Positions 35,868 to 44,182 of a stretch of 64,000 bases of DNA are shown here, piece after piece (positions within the stretch are counted from its first letter, which is position 1; every line of letters begins with the position of its first letter). Below the pieces are notes generated by a model that was given only the letters and a program-made list of their open reading frames with translations, was not told the origin of the DNA and made no database searches. Source of the stretch: Pseudoroseomonas cervicalis ATCC 49957 (lineage in GTDB: Bacteria > Pseudomonadota > Alphaproteobacteria > Acetobacterales > Acetobacteraceae); the NCBI RefSeq assembly GCF_000164635.1, contig NZ_GG770777.1, positions 599,130 to 663,129 of the forward strand, given 5' to 3'. The position numbers and the translations under genes were made by a program.

Positions 35868-36754
35868 TCCTCGAGCTGCTGAGGGCCGAGCCGGACCCCC
35901 TGCGCGCCCTCTCCGTGGCGCTGCGCCTCGCCTATTACGTGTCGTGCCTCGGTGCGGTGGGCCTTGCCATCTTCGCCATGGGCTTCGGGCGCCTGCAGGA
36001 GGCCGGTGACGTCGCCGCATGCCGCCGCCTCACCCTGGTCATGGTGGCGGCCGGGCTGGGGTCGAGCCTCGCCTGGCTGGCGGCCCAGGTCGCCTTGGCC
36101 TCGGACGGAGACCCGTTCGACGCCGAGGTCTGGGACATGATGTTGGGTTCCCGTCCCGGCGCGTCCGTGCTGGTCACCTGGGCAGGCCTCCTGGCCGTGG
36201 CGCTGGCGACCTGGATGGGCCGCGCGGCCCTGGTGCTCGGGGCCGCTGGCGTGCTGGCGGTCGCGGTGAGCTTCACGGAGGTCGGCCACACGACCCAGCA
36301 CCAGCCGCGGTGGCTGCTGGCCACGGCGCTGGTGGTGCACCTGCTCGCCGCGGCTTTCTGGGCGGGCAGCCTCTGGCCCCTCCTGATCGCTTCCAGGCGG
36401 GCCGGTCCGCGGGCCGCCAGCATGGTCGAGGGGTGGGCGCGGGCAGCCTCCTGGATCGTCGGCGGCCTCGTCGTGGCCGGGGTGACGCTGGCGTGGCTGC
36501 TGGTCGGGCAACTGGAGTTGCTCGTGACCACCGCCTACGGCTGGGTCCTGCTCACGAAGGTGGCGCTGGTCTGCGTCCTCCTGGGCTTCGCCGCCTGGCA
36601 CCGTTTCCGGCTGACACCGGCCCTGGCCGCGGGCGCGCCGGGCTCCGGCACCCGGTTGGCGGCCTCCATCGGCTGGGAGATCGTCGTGATGCTGCTGGTC
36701 TTCTGGGCCGTCGCCGAGATGACCTCGACCAGCCCACGTCCCGAGGGGATGTAG
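35864..36754 (+). CDS. copD: Copper resistance protein CopD
   Basis: A 296-residue inner-membrane protein with about eight hydrophobic segments, of the CopD family that takes up copper together with CopC. It has GHTTQHQPRWLLATALVVHLLAAAFWAGSLWPLL, the His-rich central segment, and LTKVALVCVLLGFAAWHRFRLTP. The GTG start overlaps the copC stop. A hairpin 110 nt after the TAG stop ends the copper operon. Confidence 0.92.
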   Translation: MILELLRAEPDPLRALSVALRLAYYVSCLGAVGLAIFAMGFGRLQEAGDVAACRRLTLVMVAAGLGSSLAWLAAQVALASDGDPFDAEVWDMMLGSRPGASVLVTWAGLLAVALATWMGRAALVLGAAGVLAVAVSFTEVGHTTQHQPRWLLATALVVHLLAAAFWAGSLWPLLIASRRAGPRAASMVEGWARAASWIVGGLVVAGVTLAWLLVGQLELLVTTAYGWVLLTKVALVCVLLGFAAWHRFRLTPALAAGAPGSGTRLAASIGWEIVVMLLVFWAVAEMTSTSPRPEGM

Positions 36755-36864
36755 TCAGCGGCGCCCCGGATGCTCCCGCCTCGACGAAGCACCTGCTTGC
36801 CGAAGCGGGATGCTGAATCCGAGGACCGGGCTGGCCCCGATGGGCGCTGCAGGCTCGCCTCCAG

Positions 36865-36890
36865 CCGGAGGGGAGACCCTGCCCCTCCGG
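36865..36890. terminator. GC-rich hairpin after copD
   Basis: The arms CCGGAGGGG (36865-36873) and CCCCTCCGG (36882-36890) pair perfectly around an 8-nt loop. It lies 110 nt beyond the copD stop and between convergent genes. A weak pyrimidine-rich stretch, CATCTTTCATCC, follows, so intrinsic termination of copCD is plausible. Confidence 0.6.
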
Positions 36891-36953
36891 AGCCGCCATC
36901 TTTCATCCATGACCGAGGTCTTGGCGACCGCCTGCGCCTCGCTGGGAGGTTGC

Positions 36954-37325
36954 TCAGCCGCCGAGGCTGCCAGCCGTGACCTGAGTGCTGCCGCCGGGCC
37001 GGGTCTGCAGCTGTGACAGGTGATGGCTCCAGGGATGACCGTCGTAGCTCAGCTGGTTGGCGTCGCTGCTCGGCGCGTTGTTCGTGAGCGCGATGCTCTC
37101 CTCCAGCGGAGGCAGGGTTCGCTCGCTGGTTTCCATGAGCACATTCAGGGGACTGCCCTCAGCGGACCGGCTGTTTCCCGGAGCACCCGCTCCAACCTCA
37201 CCCCGGCTCACCGCGATGCCGAAGCGGGTAGGGTTCTCCGACGCTCCCGCACTCTCCTGAGCGAGGGCGGGACCGGCCAGGAGAAGTACACCCAGACCAA
37301 GAGAAAGAACCTTCGAAACGTACAT
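36954..37325 (-). CDS. Small secreted protein of unknown function
   Basis: A 123-residue protein with a clear signal peptide (VSKVLSLGLGVLLLAGPALAQ). The mature part is low complexity, rich in Ser, Gly, Asn and Pro, with an acidic middle (METSERTLPPLEESIAL) and a tail NQLSYDGHPWSHHLSQLQ. GGAG precedes the ATG by 5 nt. It is convergent with copD. I do not recognise a family. The His cluster HPWSHH could bind metal, but that is only suggestive. Confidence 0.65.
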   Translation of the reverse strand: MYVSKVLSLGLGVLLLAGPALAQESAGASENPTRFGIAVSRGEVGAGAPGNSRSAEGSPLNVLMETSERTLPPLEESIALTNNAPSSDANQLSYDGHPWSHHLSQLQTRPGGSTQVTAGSLGG

Positions 37326-37629
37326 GGGAACTCCAGACCTGATTGATGATGGGCAGCGCGGCCGGTCGAGCTGACCTCCTGCCCTGACCCGCTCAGATCT
37401 AGGCGATGAACGTTGCGGTCCTTTTGTTCGTTCGCGACGAATGATTTCTGGCGATGGTTGGCTGTCGAGGTTGCGCCGCTGCCTGCACCTGCTGGTCCAT
37501 CCTCAGGGCTGGCGATCCTCAGGGCTGGCGATGCCACCGGCGTCGCTGGACAGCGTCACGGCCCGCCGGGCGAGCACCCAGGTAGACACCGGGCTTGCAA
37601 CAGATCCCGAGCCGGGACAGCAATCCCTC
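37326..37629. other. Intergenic region with a 16-bp tandem duplication
   Basis: About 300 bases between divergent genes. The only notable element is the perfect 16-bp tandem repeat CCTCAGGGCTGGCGAT at 37501-37516 and 37517-37532. Promoters for the two flanking genes are expected here but I could not assign -35/-10 boxes. Confidence 0.55.
37501..37532. repeat. 16-bp perfect tandem repeat
   Basis: Two adjacent identical copies of CCTCAGGGCTGGCGAT. It is non-coding and could be a slippage product or, less likely, two protein-binding sites. Confidence 0.85.
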
Positions 37630-38358
37630 ATGGATCACGCCGTCATCCTGACCTTCATCATTGCCTGCGTGTCGCTCCTCTACGCCACTGTCGGGCAGGC
37701 GGGAGGGACGGCGTTCCTCGCCGTCATGGCCTTCGCGAGCTTCCCGGCCGCCGAGATGCGGCCGACCGCGTTGCTGCTGAACATCGTGGCCGCCAGCTAC
37801 GCCACGTGGCGGCTCCGTCGCGCCGCGGCCATCGGTTGGGGCCTTCTGCTCCCGATCACCCTGCCGTCGTTGGTGACCGCGTTCCTCGGCGGCCTACTGG
37901 TCCTCGACGGCCCTCTCTACTTCACGGCAACCGGGATCCTGCTCATCGCGGCGGCGGGCCTCATGCTGTTCCGACGGAAGGCGACACCCGACACCGCCAC
38001 GGTGCGCCTGCTGCCCGCGATGCTGGCGGGGGCGGCGGCCGGGTTCCTGTCCGGGGTGACCGGCATCGGGGGCGGCGTCTTCCTGGTGCCGCAGCTCGTG
38101 CTCTTCGGCTGGGCCTCGGCCAAGCGCGCGGCGGGCATCTCGGCCCCGTTCATCCTGTTCAACTCGGTGCTCGGCCTCGCGGGCGCCCTGATCGCGGGCC
38201 AGCAGATCGCCCAGGGCACCGGCCTCTACTCGGTCGGGGCCATCGTTGGCGCCGTGCTGGGCGCCTTCATCGGCCAGCGCTGGATGTCCGAGCGGGCCAT
38301 TCGCTCCATCCTCGCTGCCATCCTGCTGTTCGCCGGAAGCCGACTGCTACTTCGATAG
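37630..38358 (+). CDS. TauE/SafE-family membrane permease
   Basis: A 242-residue, seven- to eight-segment permease of the TauE/SafE (sulfite exporter) family. Conserved pieces are YATVGQAGGTAFLAVMAF at the N-terminus and GFLSGVTGIGGGVFLVPQLVLFG in the second half, the two matching Gly-rich repeats of the fold. The substrate is a small anion, possibly sulfite or an organic sulfonate. ATG at 37630 is chosen because the protein begins as the family does; upstream starts add an unlikely leader. It ends in TAG. No direct link to the arsenic genes is visible. Confidence 0.85.
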   Translation: MDHAVILTFIIACVSLLYATVGQAGGTAFLAVMAFASFPAAEMRPTALLLNIVAASYATWRLRRAAAIGWGLLLPITLPSLVTAFLGGLLVLDGPLYFTATGILLIAAAGLMLFRRKATPDTATVRLLPAMLAGAAAGFLSGVTGIGGGVFLVPQLVLFGWASAKRAAGISAPFILFNSVLGLAGALIAGQQIAQGTGLYSVGAIVGAVLGAFIGQRWMSERAIRSILAAILLFAGSRLLLR

Positions 38359-38438
38359 GCCAAACTTGGCCGCCAATGCTTCAAAGCAAACCGCTTCGGG
38401 TCGAACCGGCGGTGGGGTGCCTGACGGCCGATGCCCAG

Positions 38439-39053
38439 TCATGCCAGATCAGGTTCCAGGACCTGCCAGTTCGGTATTGGCCAGATCTGGCCGCATGCCT
38501 CTCTCCGAGCTGCTCTGGCAGAGCCTAGCCGCTCAGGATACCTGCGAAGGGCAGGAACTCGACCGCGGTCCCAGCCTCCAGCCGTCCCCATCCAGAAATC
38601 CTCGGCTAGTCGGCCGATGTTGGCGCCTTGCATGACTGTCCGCGGACCGGCGCCGGGATGCGGGTCCACTCGGCAGCCCTCCTGCATCGCCACGGCCCAG
38701 AGCCCTTCGGGGACGGCCGCGCCGGTCAGCAGGCGCACCGCCCCACCGGCGCCGACAAGCAGGAATCTAATCGTGCCAGCCGGAAGGTGGCCGACCAGCC
38801 GGAGAGGCCCTGGTCCTGCCCCGCCGACGCCGTATCTGTCCACGGCCGCCCGATCGAAAGGCGGCATGTCATACGTCGCCAGCACGGGATCCACCAGCAC
38901 CCGTCCGGACACAGCGGACAAGGACATGTGCTCGACGTCCCGCACCGGCTGAACGTCGCCGAGAAGCCGCGCGCGTGCGGTCTAGATGTCCTCAAGGCGG
39001 GCCTGCAGATCGCAGTCGAGGTCCGCGGGACGGGGCGCGGCGCCGGTGGTCAC
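38439..39053 (-). pseudogene. moeA: Broken molybdopterin molybdenumtransferase (moeA) remnant
   Basis: MoeA inserts molybdate into molybdopterin, needed by AioA. MoeA-like sequence is visible: SGRVLVDPVLATYDMPPFDRAAVDRYGV, then GGAVRLLTGAAVPEG, AVAMQEG and GANIGRLAEDF. The frame opens with a GTG overlapping the cytochrome stop (GTGA) but hits an in-frame TAG at 38984-38982 after 23 codons, with clear homology resuming in the same frame. Downstream of LAEDFWMG a frameshift seems to occur near 38585-38590. Only the first third to half of a normal 400-residue MoeA remains before an unrelated gene. Confidence 0.75.
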
Positions 39054-39427
39054 GACCCCGCATTCTCCTTGAGGTAGGCCATCAAAGCGTCGAGGCGCGC
39101 CTCGTCCTTCATGCCAACATAGGACATGCTGCCGCCGGGCACGACCTGCTTGGGGGCCTGCAAGTAGGCGTGCAGCGTCGCCTCGTCCCAGGTCAATCCT
39201 TCTGCCGCCTTGGCGCGCATGGCGTTCGAGTAGCGGAAGCTCTCGACGGCCGCCGCGCGGCGGCCCAGCACCCCGGCAAGCCCGGGGCCGACCCGGTTGC
39301 GGCTGTCCACGCCGTGGCAGGCGCCGCACTGGCTGCGGAACAGCTGCTCGCCCGAGGGGGCGGTCTGGGCGGAAGCCGGGAACGCGAAGAGCGGCAGGCA
39401 GAGCATTGCCGAGGCAAGGAATCGCAT
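39050..39427 (-). CDS. Class I cytochrome c of the arsenite oxidase operon
   Basis: A 125-residue periplasmic cytochrome c with signal peptide (MRFLASAMLCLPLFAFPASAQ). The haem-binding site is CGACH (residues 34-38), and the distal Met ligand lies in GGSMSYVGM. NRVGPGLAGVLGR is the usual loop of this family. It is the electron acceptor expected for AioBA and follows aioA by 65 nt in the same operon. The stop overlaps the GTG of the moeA remnant. Confidence 0.9.
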   Translation of the reverse strand: MRFLASAMLCLPLFAFPASAQTAPSGEQLFRSQCGACHGVDSRNRVGPGLAGVLGRRAAAVESFRYSNAMRAKAAEGLTWDEATLHAYLQAPKQVVPGGSMSYVGMKDEARLDALMAYLKENAGS

Positions 39428-39492
39428 GGGGTCTCCAATGGCAGGGGAGCAAGGCGACGCAGCCGGACGGCCGCGTCGCAGGGTACCCAATC

Positions 39493-42117
39493 TCAAGCCT
39501 GGGCCCGGTACTCCTGCGACTTCCAGGACAGGTGGCGGACGGCCTCGGGGGCGTCGCTTAGCTTCCGGATGTTCGCCCAGGTCTGCTTGTAGTTCGGGAT
39601 GATCAGCTCGTTGGTCGCCTTGCTGACCACGTTGCCCTGCACGCCCGTCGGGTAGCCGAACAGCATGAAAGTCTGGTTGCGGCCGAGGCCCGCCTCCGGC
39701 CAGGCGACCGCCTGAGTGGCACCGTTGCCGTTGAAGACCTCGACGAGGTCGCCCGGCTTCAGCGCCAGCTCGCCCATGTCGTCCGGGTTCATGCCGATGT
39801 AGGGATACGGGAAGCGGTCGCGGACGAAGTCGTTGTGCTGGTCCAGGTAGGCCGACTGCCAGACGTGGTTGGCGCGGCCGTTGTTCACCAGGAAGCGGTG
39901 CGAGTCCTTCTCGGCCTGCTTGCCCTCGGCCTGCAGCCCCCGCCACTGGGTGGCGGCGAACACCGCCCTGCCGTCCGGCCGGTTGAACTTGCCATCTGCA
40001 TAGAGGCGCTGGGTGCCAAGGATCCGCTCGCTGCCGCCATTGGCCGCCGCCGGGGCGCCGGTCGCCCCGGCATGGGGCGCCGCCTGCTGCACCGGCTCGC
40101 GGCCGCGGGCGCCCTCGATCGCCGGACCCTGCACCACCATGCCGGGCGAGGCGCCGGTGGTGGTGCCGCCAGCCACCGCGCCGGTGGTCTCCAGCCCGAC
40201 CGCGGGCTCCTGGAAGCCGTTGGTGCCCATGGCGCGCAGGCGGGCATAGGTGACGAACTCGCCGCCCTTCTCGTGCCGGTGGTAGCCGTCCATGAACGCC
40301 TCCTCCTCCGTCTTCCAGTCATAGCCCCGGAAGCGGTCGGCCACGGCGGCGTTCCCGGCCGTGCGGAAGGAGCGCTCCAGGGCCTGGGCCAGGCGCGCGA
40401 CGATGAGGCAGTCCGGCATGGCATTGCCCGGCGGGTCCATGTAGCGCTCGGTCAGGCGCATCCGGCGCTCGCCGTTCATGGAGGTAAGGTTCATCTCGCC
40501 GGAGGTCGCGGCCGGGAGGACGACATGCGCGCAGGAGCCGATTTGCGTCGGCACGATGTCGACATTCACGCTGAACAGGCCGCCTGCACGGATGGCTCCG
40601 ATGATGGCCTCCAGCTGCGCAGCACGGTCACCGGCCGGGACGGAGTCCATCGCCTCCTTCACCATGTTGGTGCGACGCTGGTAGACGCGCTTGAACTCGG
40701 AGGCGTTCAACGTGGTCTTGAAGTGGTCGCAGCCCCAGACATGGTGGACACCGCCCCTGCCGCCGATGAGGAGCTCGTCGACGTTCTGGGCGGGCTTGCC
40801 GACATGGGCGTCGGACGGGCGGGCATAGCCTTCCTGGTGGCCGCCGAGGCGGACGCAGCCGCCGCCCGGGCGACCGATGTTGCCTGTCGCCAGCGCGATG
40901 TTCACCAGGGACTGGTTGGTGCGGTAGTTGTCGTTGCCCCAGATGATCCCCTTCTCGTAGGCGAACATCGTGCGGCGCCGGGCGCCGCCCTGCTTGGGCT
41001 CCGCGATCCAGGCGGCCGCCTTGCGGATGTCTTCCGCCGACACGCCGGTGAGCCGGGCTGCCTCCTCCACTGTGGTGCGATTGGCGCCGACCGCGGCGTC
41101 GAAATTGCTGGTGCTGGCGGCGATGAACGCCTTGTCGGTCCAGCCCCTCGCGGCGATCTCGGTGAACAATGCGTTGAACAGCACCAGGTCGGTGCCGCTG
41201 TTGAGGCGCAGGTGGAGGACATTCTCCTTGCCTGCCTCGGCTTCGCAGGCGGCGATGGTCACCGTCCGGCGCGGGTCCACCACGACGATGCGCGCGGCGG
41301 CGTGCGGCTCGTTCGGCAGCTGGCTCTGCTTCTTGTCCAGCGTCGAGCCGCGCAGGTTCGGCACCCAATGGTTCAGGAAGTAGTTGGTCTGGGTCTCGAG
41401 GGAGTTGGCGCCCGCGATGAACAGGGTGTCCGCGAGCTCGGCGTCCTCGTAGCAGTTGTTCAGCTCGCCCACGCCCATGTCGCGGGAGCCGTGCACCTCG
41501 GAGTTGTAGGCCGGGCGGTTGTGGATCCGGATGTTCTTCACCTTCATGCTCTGAAAGTAGAGCTTCCCGGTCGCCCAGGTGTTCTCGTAGCCGCCACCCG
41601 CGCCGCCGTGGTCGTAGGCGGAGACCAGCAGGCCGTCTTCGCCCTGCTCCTCGATGACCCGACGGGTGACCTCGGCGACCAGCCCGACGCTGTCGTCCCA
41701 GGAGGCGGGCGACATGGTGCCGTAGCGCCAGACCAGCGGGTCGGTCAGGCGTGCCTGCTGCGTCCCGGTGACAGTGGAGTAGGACATCTCGGCCATCCGG
41801 GCACCACGGATGGAGCCGAGGCCGGAGTTCACCACGCAGTCGTGGTCGGGCTTGATGACGATGTGGACGTCCTGCCCATTCTGCCGGACGACGTTGTACA
41901 TGGACGGTGCCACCCAGGCGGCGCTGTCAGCGCCGAGCTGGGCGCGCATGTCCTCGCCGAAGGCGTTGTCGCCCGGCGCCGGGCCGCCCTGGCGGTTCAC
42001 GGGCCAGGAGTAGGCTTTGTAGCCGCAGCCTACGATGCAGTAGTGGCAGACGACGTTGTTGACCCTGGCGTCCCGGGGCGGGATCGGCAGGCGGTCAATG
42101 TTGCGCTTGTAGGCCAT
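39493..42117 (-). CDS. aioA: Arsenite oxidase large (molybdopterin) subunit AioA
   Basis: An 874-residue DMSO-reductase-family enzyme oxidising As(III) to As(V). The 3Fe-4S ligands are C24, C27 and C31 (VVCHYCIVGCGY), as in Alcaligenes AioA. Family stretches such as GDNAFGEDMRAQLGADSAAWV, IIWGNDNYRTNQSLVNIALATGNIGRPGGG and NNGRANHVWQSAY are present. ATG at 42117 has GGAGG 8 nt upstream. About 45 residues near 640-695, rich in Gly, Ala, Thr and Pro, are an insertion relative to the proteins I know. No Tat signal is expected because AioB carries it. Confidence 0.95.
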   Translation of the reverse strand: MAYKRNIDRLPIPPRDARVNNVVCHYCIVGCGYKAYSWPVNRQGGPAPGDNAFGEDMRAQLGADSAAWVAPSMYNVVRQNGQDVHIVIKPDHDCVVNSGLGSIRGARMAEMSYSTVTGTQQARLTDPLVWRYGTMSPASWDDSVGLVAEVTRRVIEEQGEDGLLVSAYDHGGAGGGYENTWATGKLYFQSMKVKNIRIHNRPAYNSEVHGSRDMGVGELNNCYEDAELADTLFIAGANSLETQTNYFLNHWVPNLRGSTLDKKQSQLPNEPHAAARIVVVDPRRTVTIAACEAEAGKENVLHLRLNSGTDLVLFNALFTEIAARGWTDKAFIAASTSNFDAAVGANRTTVEEAARLTGVSAEDIRKAAAWIAEPKQGGARRRTMFAYEKGIIWGNDNYRTNQSLVNIALATGNIGRPGGGCVRLGGHQEGYARPSDAHVGKPAQNVDELLIGGRGGVHHVWGCDHFKTTLNASEFKRVYQRRTNMVKEAMDSVPAGDRAAQLEAIIGAIRAGGLFSVNVDIVPTQIGSCAHVVLPAATSGEMNLTSMNGERRMRLTERYMDPPGNAMPDCLIVARLAQALERSFRTAGNAAVADRFRGYDWKTEEEAFMDGYHRHEKGGEFVTYARLRAMGTNGFQEPAVGLETTGAVAGGTTTGASPGMVVQGPAIEGARGREPVQQAAPHAGATGAPAAANGGSERILGTQRLYADGKFNRPDGRAVFAATQWRGLQAEGKQAEKDSHRFLVNNGRANHVWQSAYLDQHNDFVRDRFPYPYIGMNPDDMGELALKPGDLVEVFNGNGATQAVAWPEAGLGRNQTFMLFGYPTGVQGNVVSKATNELIIPNYKQTWANIRKLSDAPEAVRHLSWKSQEYRAQA

Positions 42118-42130
42118 GTTCCCGCCCTCC

Positions 42131-42658
42131 TCAGGCCAGCACGTTGGCGTGGCGGCCGTAGAGCAGCTCGTCCACGCCCTCGGCGTGGATGTCGCCGCTC
42201 GCATCGACCCGCAGGCGGAACTGGGCCAAATTCTGGGTGGCGTGGCCCCAGACCTGCAGGCCGCCCTTCTCGCAGTCGAAGCGGCTGTAGTGGCCGGGGC
42301 AGTTCAGGGTCCGGTCGTCCGCCTAGTAGAACATCGGGTAGCCCTTGTGCGGGCAGAGGTTGGAGAAGGCGACGATGTCGCGCTCCGGGCCGACGCCGTC
42401 CGGAACCGGCGAGCCGAGCTTGATGAGCACCCCCGTGCTGTCGGCGTCGGGATAGGCGATGTCCATCGGCTCGTTGACCTTCAGGTCGCGCAGATTGGCC
42501 AGCCTGCTGACAGGATAGCTCACGCGTGCCAGGGCCGGTGTCGCCTTGGCAGAGGTTTGGGGCACCGTGGAGGCCACCGCCGCGCCAGCCACCGCCAGCG
42601 CACCCCGTCCCAGGAAGAAGCGGCGGCCGCTTTCCGTGAGCTTTTTGCAACCCGACAT
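42131..42658 (-). pseudogene. aioB: Arsenite oxidase Rieske subunit (aioB) interrupted by in-frame TAG
   Basis: AioB is the [2Fe-2S] Rieske subunit that exports AioA through its Tat signal (SGRRFFLGRGALAVAGAAV). The first Rieske ligands are in NLCPHKGYPMFY. Codon 112 is TAG (42325-42323), where the family normally has Ser. The same frame then continues ADDRTLNCPGHYS, with C-x2-H, and ends GVDELLYGRHANVLA, as AioB does. The H-to-C spacing of 15 is intact if the TAG is read. ATG at 42658 has GGGAG 6 nt upstream. Without readthrough the protein stops before its second ligand pair and would be non-functional. Confidence 0.85.
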
Positions 42659-42690
42659 TTCCATCTCCCGCATTCAGACGAGATAGGCAT

Positions 42691-42706
42691 TGCAGCGGGC
42701 ATGCCA
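42691..42706 (-). promoter_or_regulatory. Sigma-54 (-24/-12) promoter of aioBA
   Basis: On the minus strand TGGCATGCCCGCTGCA has the GG and GC dinucleotides exactly 10 nt apart, as in the consensus TGGCAC-N5-TTGC. It lies 33 nt before the aioB ATG. It fits activation by AioR, whose sequence is that of a sigma-54 enhancer-binding protein. Confidence 0.75.
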
Positions 42707-42850
42707 GAGCGGGCAGGCAGGCGAGCGTTGACCTGACCCAGTGGAATCAACGTGTTGATGATCGCCCAACGGCCACAGAGGTGCTGAACGAGTCCAGGAA
42801 CTCGGACTAAGCGCGGTCCAGGTCCGGCGACCGGGACTCCAGCCCTCGCG

Positions 42851-44182
42851 TCACGTCGTCTCCGGCCGCCGCAGGCCCAGCTTCCGAATCTTCTCGAACA
42901 GCGTCGAACGGCCAACGCCGAGGATGCTTGCCGCGATCTCCACCTCTCCGGAAGCTTTCGCCAGCGCCAGGGTGACCGCCCGGCGCTCCGCCTCCATGAC
43001 CGCTTCGGCGAGCGTGGACGCCTCTGCCATGGGACAGGTTCCGGTGGACGCGGCGCCGCCAAAGACGTCGTCCACCCCGACCCAGGGTCCATCGGACAGG
43101 GCCGCCGCACGCTCGACCCGGTTGCGGAGCTCCCTGGCGTTGCCCCGCCACTCCGCGTCTTCCATGGCCCGCTCCGCCCGGCTGTCGAAGCCACGGATGC
43201 CACGGGCCGCCGCCAGGGATGCCCTGGCGAGGAACTGGCGCGCCAGGGGCACGATATCCTCTCGGCGCATGCGGAGCGGTGGGATCTCAACCCGGATGAC
43301 GTCGAGCCGGTAGAGCAGGTCCTCCCGGAAGCGGCCCTCGCGCACCCGCTGGTCCAGGTCGGCGTTGGTCGCCGCCACGACACGCGCGTGGAACGGCAGC
43401 GTTCCGGAGCCGCCCACGCGCGTATACTCCCCCGCCTCGAGGAGCCGAAGTAGCTTCGCCTGAAGCACGGGTGCCAGTTCAGCCACCTCATCCAGGAACA
43501 GGGTTCCCGCCCCTGCCCGCTCGGCATAGCCGTGGCGCCGGGTCGCGGCACCGGTGAAGGCGCCGCGCTCATGGCCGAAGAACTCGCTTTCTGCCAGGTC
43601 GGCCGGGACGGCGGCGCAGTTCACGGCGACGAAGGGGGCCGCCGCTCGCGGCGACAGTCCGTGCAAGAGCCTGGCTGCCACCTCCTTGCCGGTTCCCGTC
43701 TCGCCCAGCAGGAGGACCGCGCAGTCGCTGGGCGCCGCCCGGCGCACCGTCGCCTCGACTCGGCGGATGGCGGCCGAGACGCCCAGGGTGGCGTCTGCCG
43801 CGGGCACCACGCGCCGGGCCATCAGGGCACCGACGCGGCCGAGGAGGTCCTGGATCTCAACGGGCTTTACCAGGAAATCGTCGGCGCCCGCCTTCATCAG
43901 CCGGATGGCCTGGTCCACGCCAGCGTAGGCCGTCATCACCAGTACGGGCGTCCCGGCGAGGCGGCTGCGCTGCGACAGGAAGAGCTCCTCGCCCGAGCCG
44001 TCCGGCAGGTGCAGATCGGACAGCAGCAGATCGGGCACCCTACGCTCAAGCGAGGCCGCGGCGTCTATGGCGCCCGTCGCGACCTCGACGCCATACCCTT
44101 CGATGCGCAGGCGCTGGGCCATGGTACCCGCCGTCGTCGGGTCGTCCTCCACGAGGAGGATCCGGCCACGTTCAGCTGGCAT
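42851..44182 (-). CDS. aioR: Sigma-54-dependent response regulator AioR
   Basis: A 443-residue NtrC-type regulator. Receiver: ILLVEDDPTTAG and LLLSDLHLPDGSGEE (phospho-Asp), VKPVEIQDL. AAA+ domain: LLGETGTGKEVAARL (Walker A), the GAFTGA loop contacting sigma-54, LFLDEVAEL (Walker B) and FREDLLYRLDVI. C-terminal Fis-type helix-turn-helix: IAASILGVGRSTLFEKIRKLGL. GGAGG lies 6 nt before the ATG at 44182. It overlaps the kinase gene by 11 nt and activates the aioB promoter in characterised systems. Confidence 0.93.
   Translation of the reverse strand: MPAERGRILLVEDDPTTAGTMAQRLRIEGYGVEVATGAIDAAASLERRVPDLLLSDLHLPDGSGEELFLSQRSRLAGTPVLVMTAYAGVDQAIRLMKAGADDFLVKPVEIQDLLGRVGALMARRVVPAADATLGVSAAIRRVEATVRRAAPSDCAVLLLGETGTGKEVAARLLHGLSPRAAAPFVAVNCAAVPADLAESEFFGHERGAFTGAATRRHGYAERAGAGTLFLDEVAELAPVLQAKLLRLLEAGEYTRVGGSGTLPFHARVVAATNADLDQRVREGRFREDLLYRLDVIRVEIPPLRMRREDIVPLARQFLARASLAAARGIRGFDSRAERAMEDAEWRGNARELRNRVERAAALSDGPWVGVDDVFGGAASTGTCPMAEASTLAEAVMEAERRAVTLALAKASGEVEIAASILGVGRSTLFEKIRKLGLRRPETT

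Noticed and set aside
42323-42325. TAG as pyrrolysine or genome-wide recoded codon
   Set aside because: Several neighbouring genes end in TAG, no pyl genes are in the window, and pyrrolysine is not expected in this group. Pseudogene or local readthrough is simpler.
39835-42423. 862-codon plus-strand frame across aioA
   Set aside because: The minus strand encodes AioA with intact cluster ligands and family sequence. The plus-strand product has no recognisable domain.
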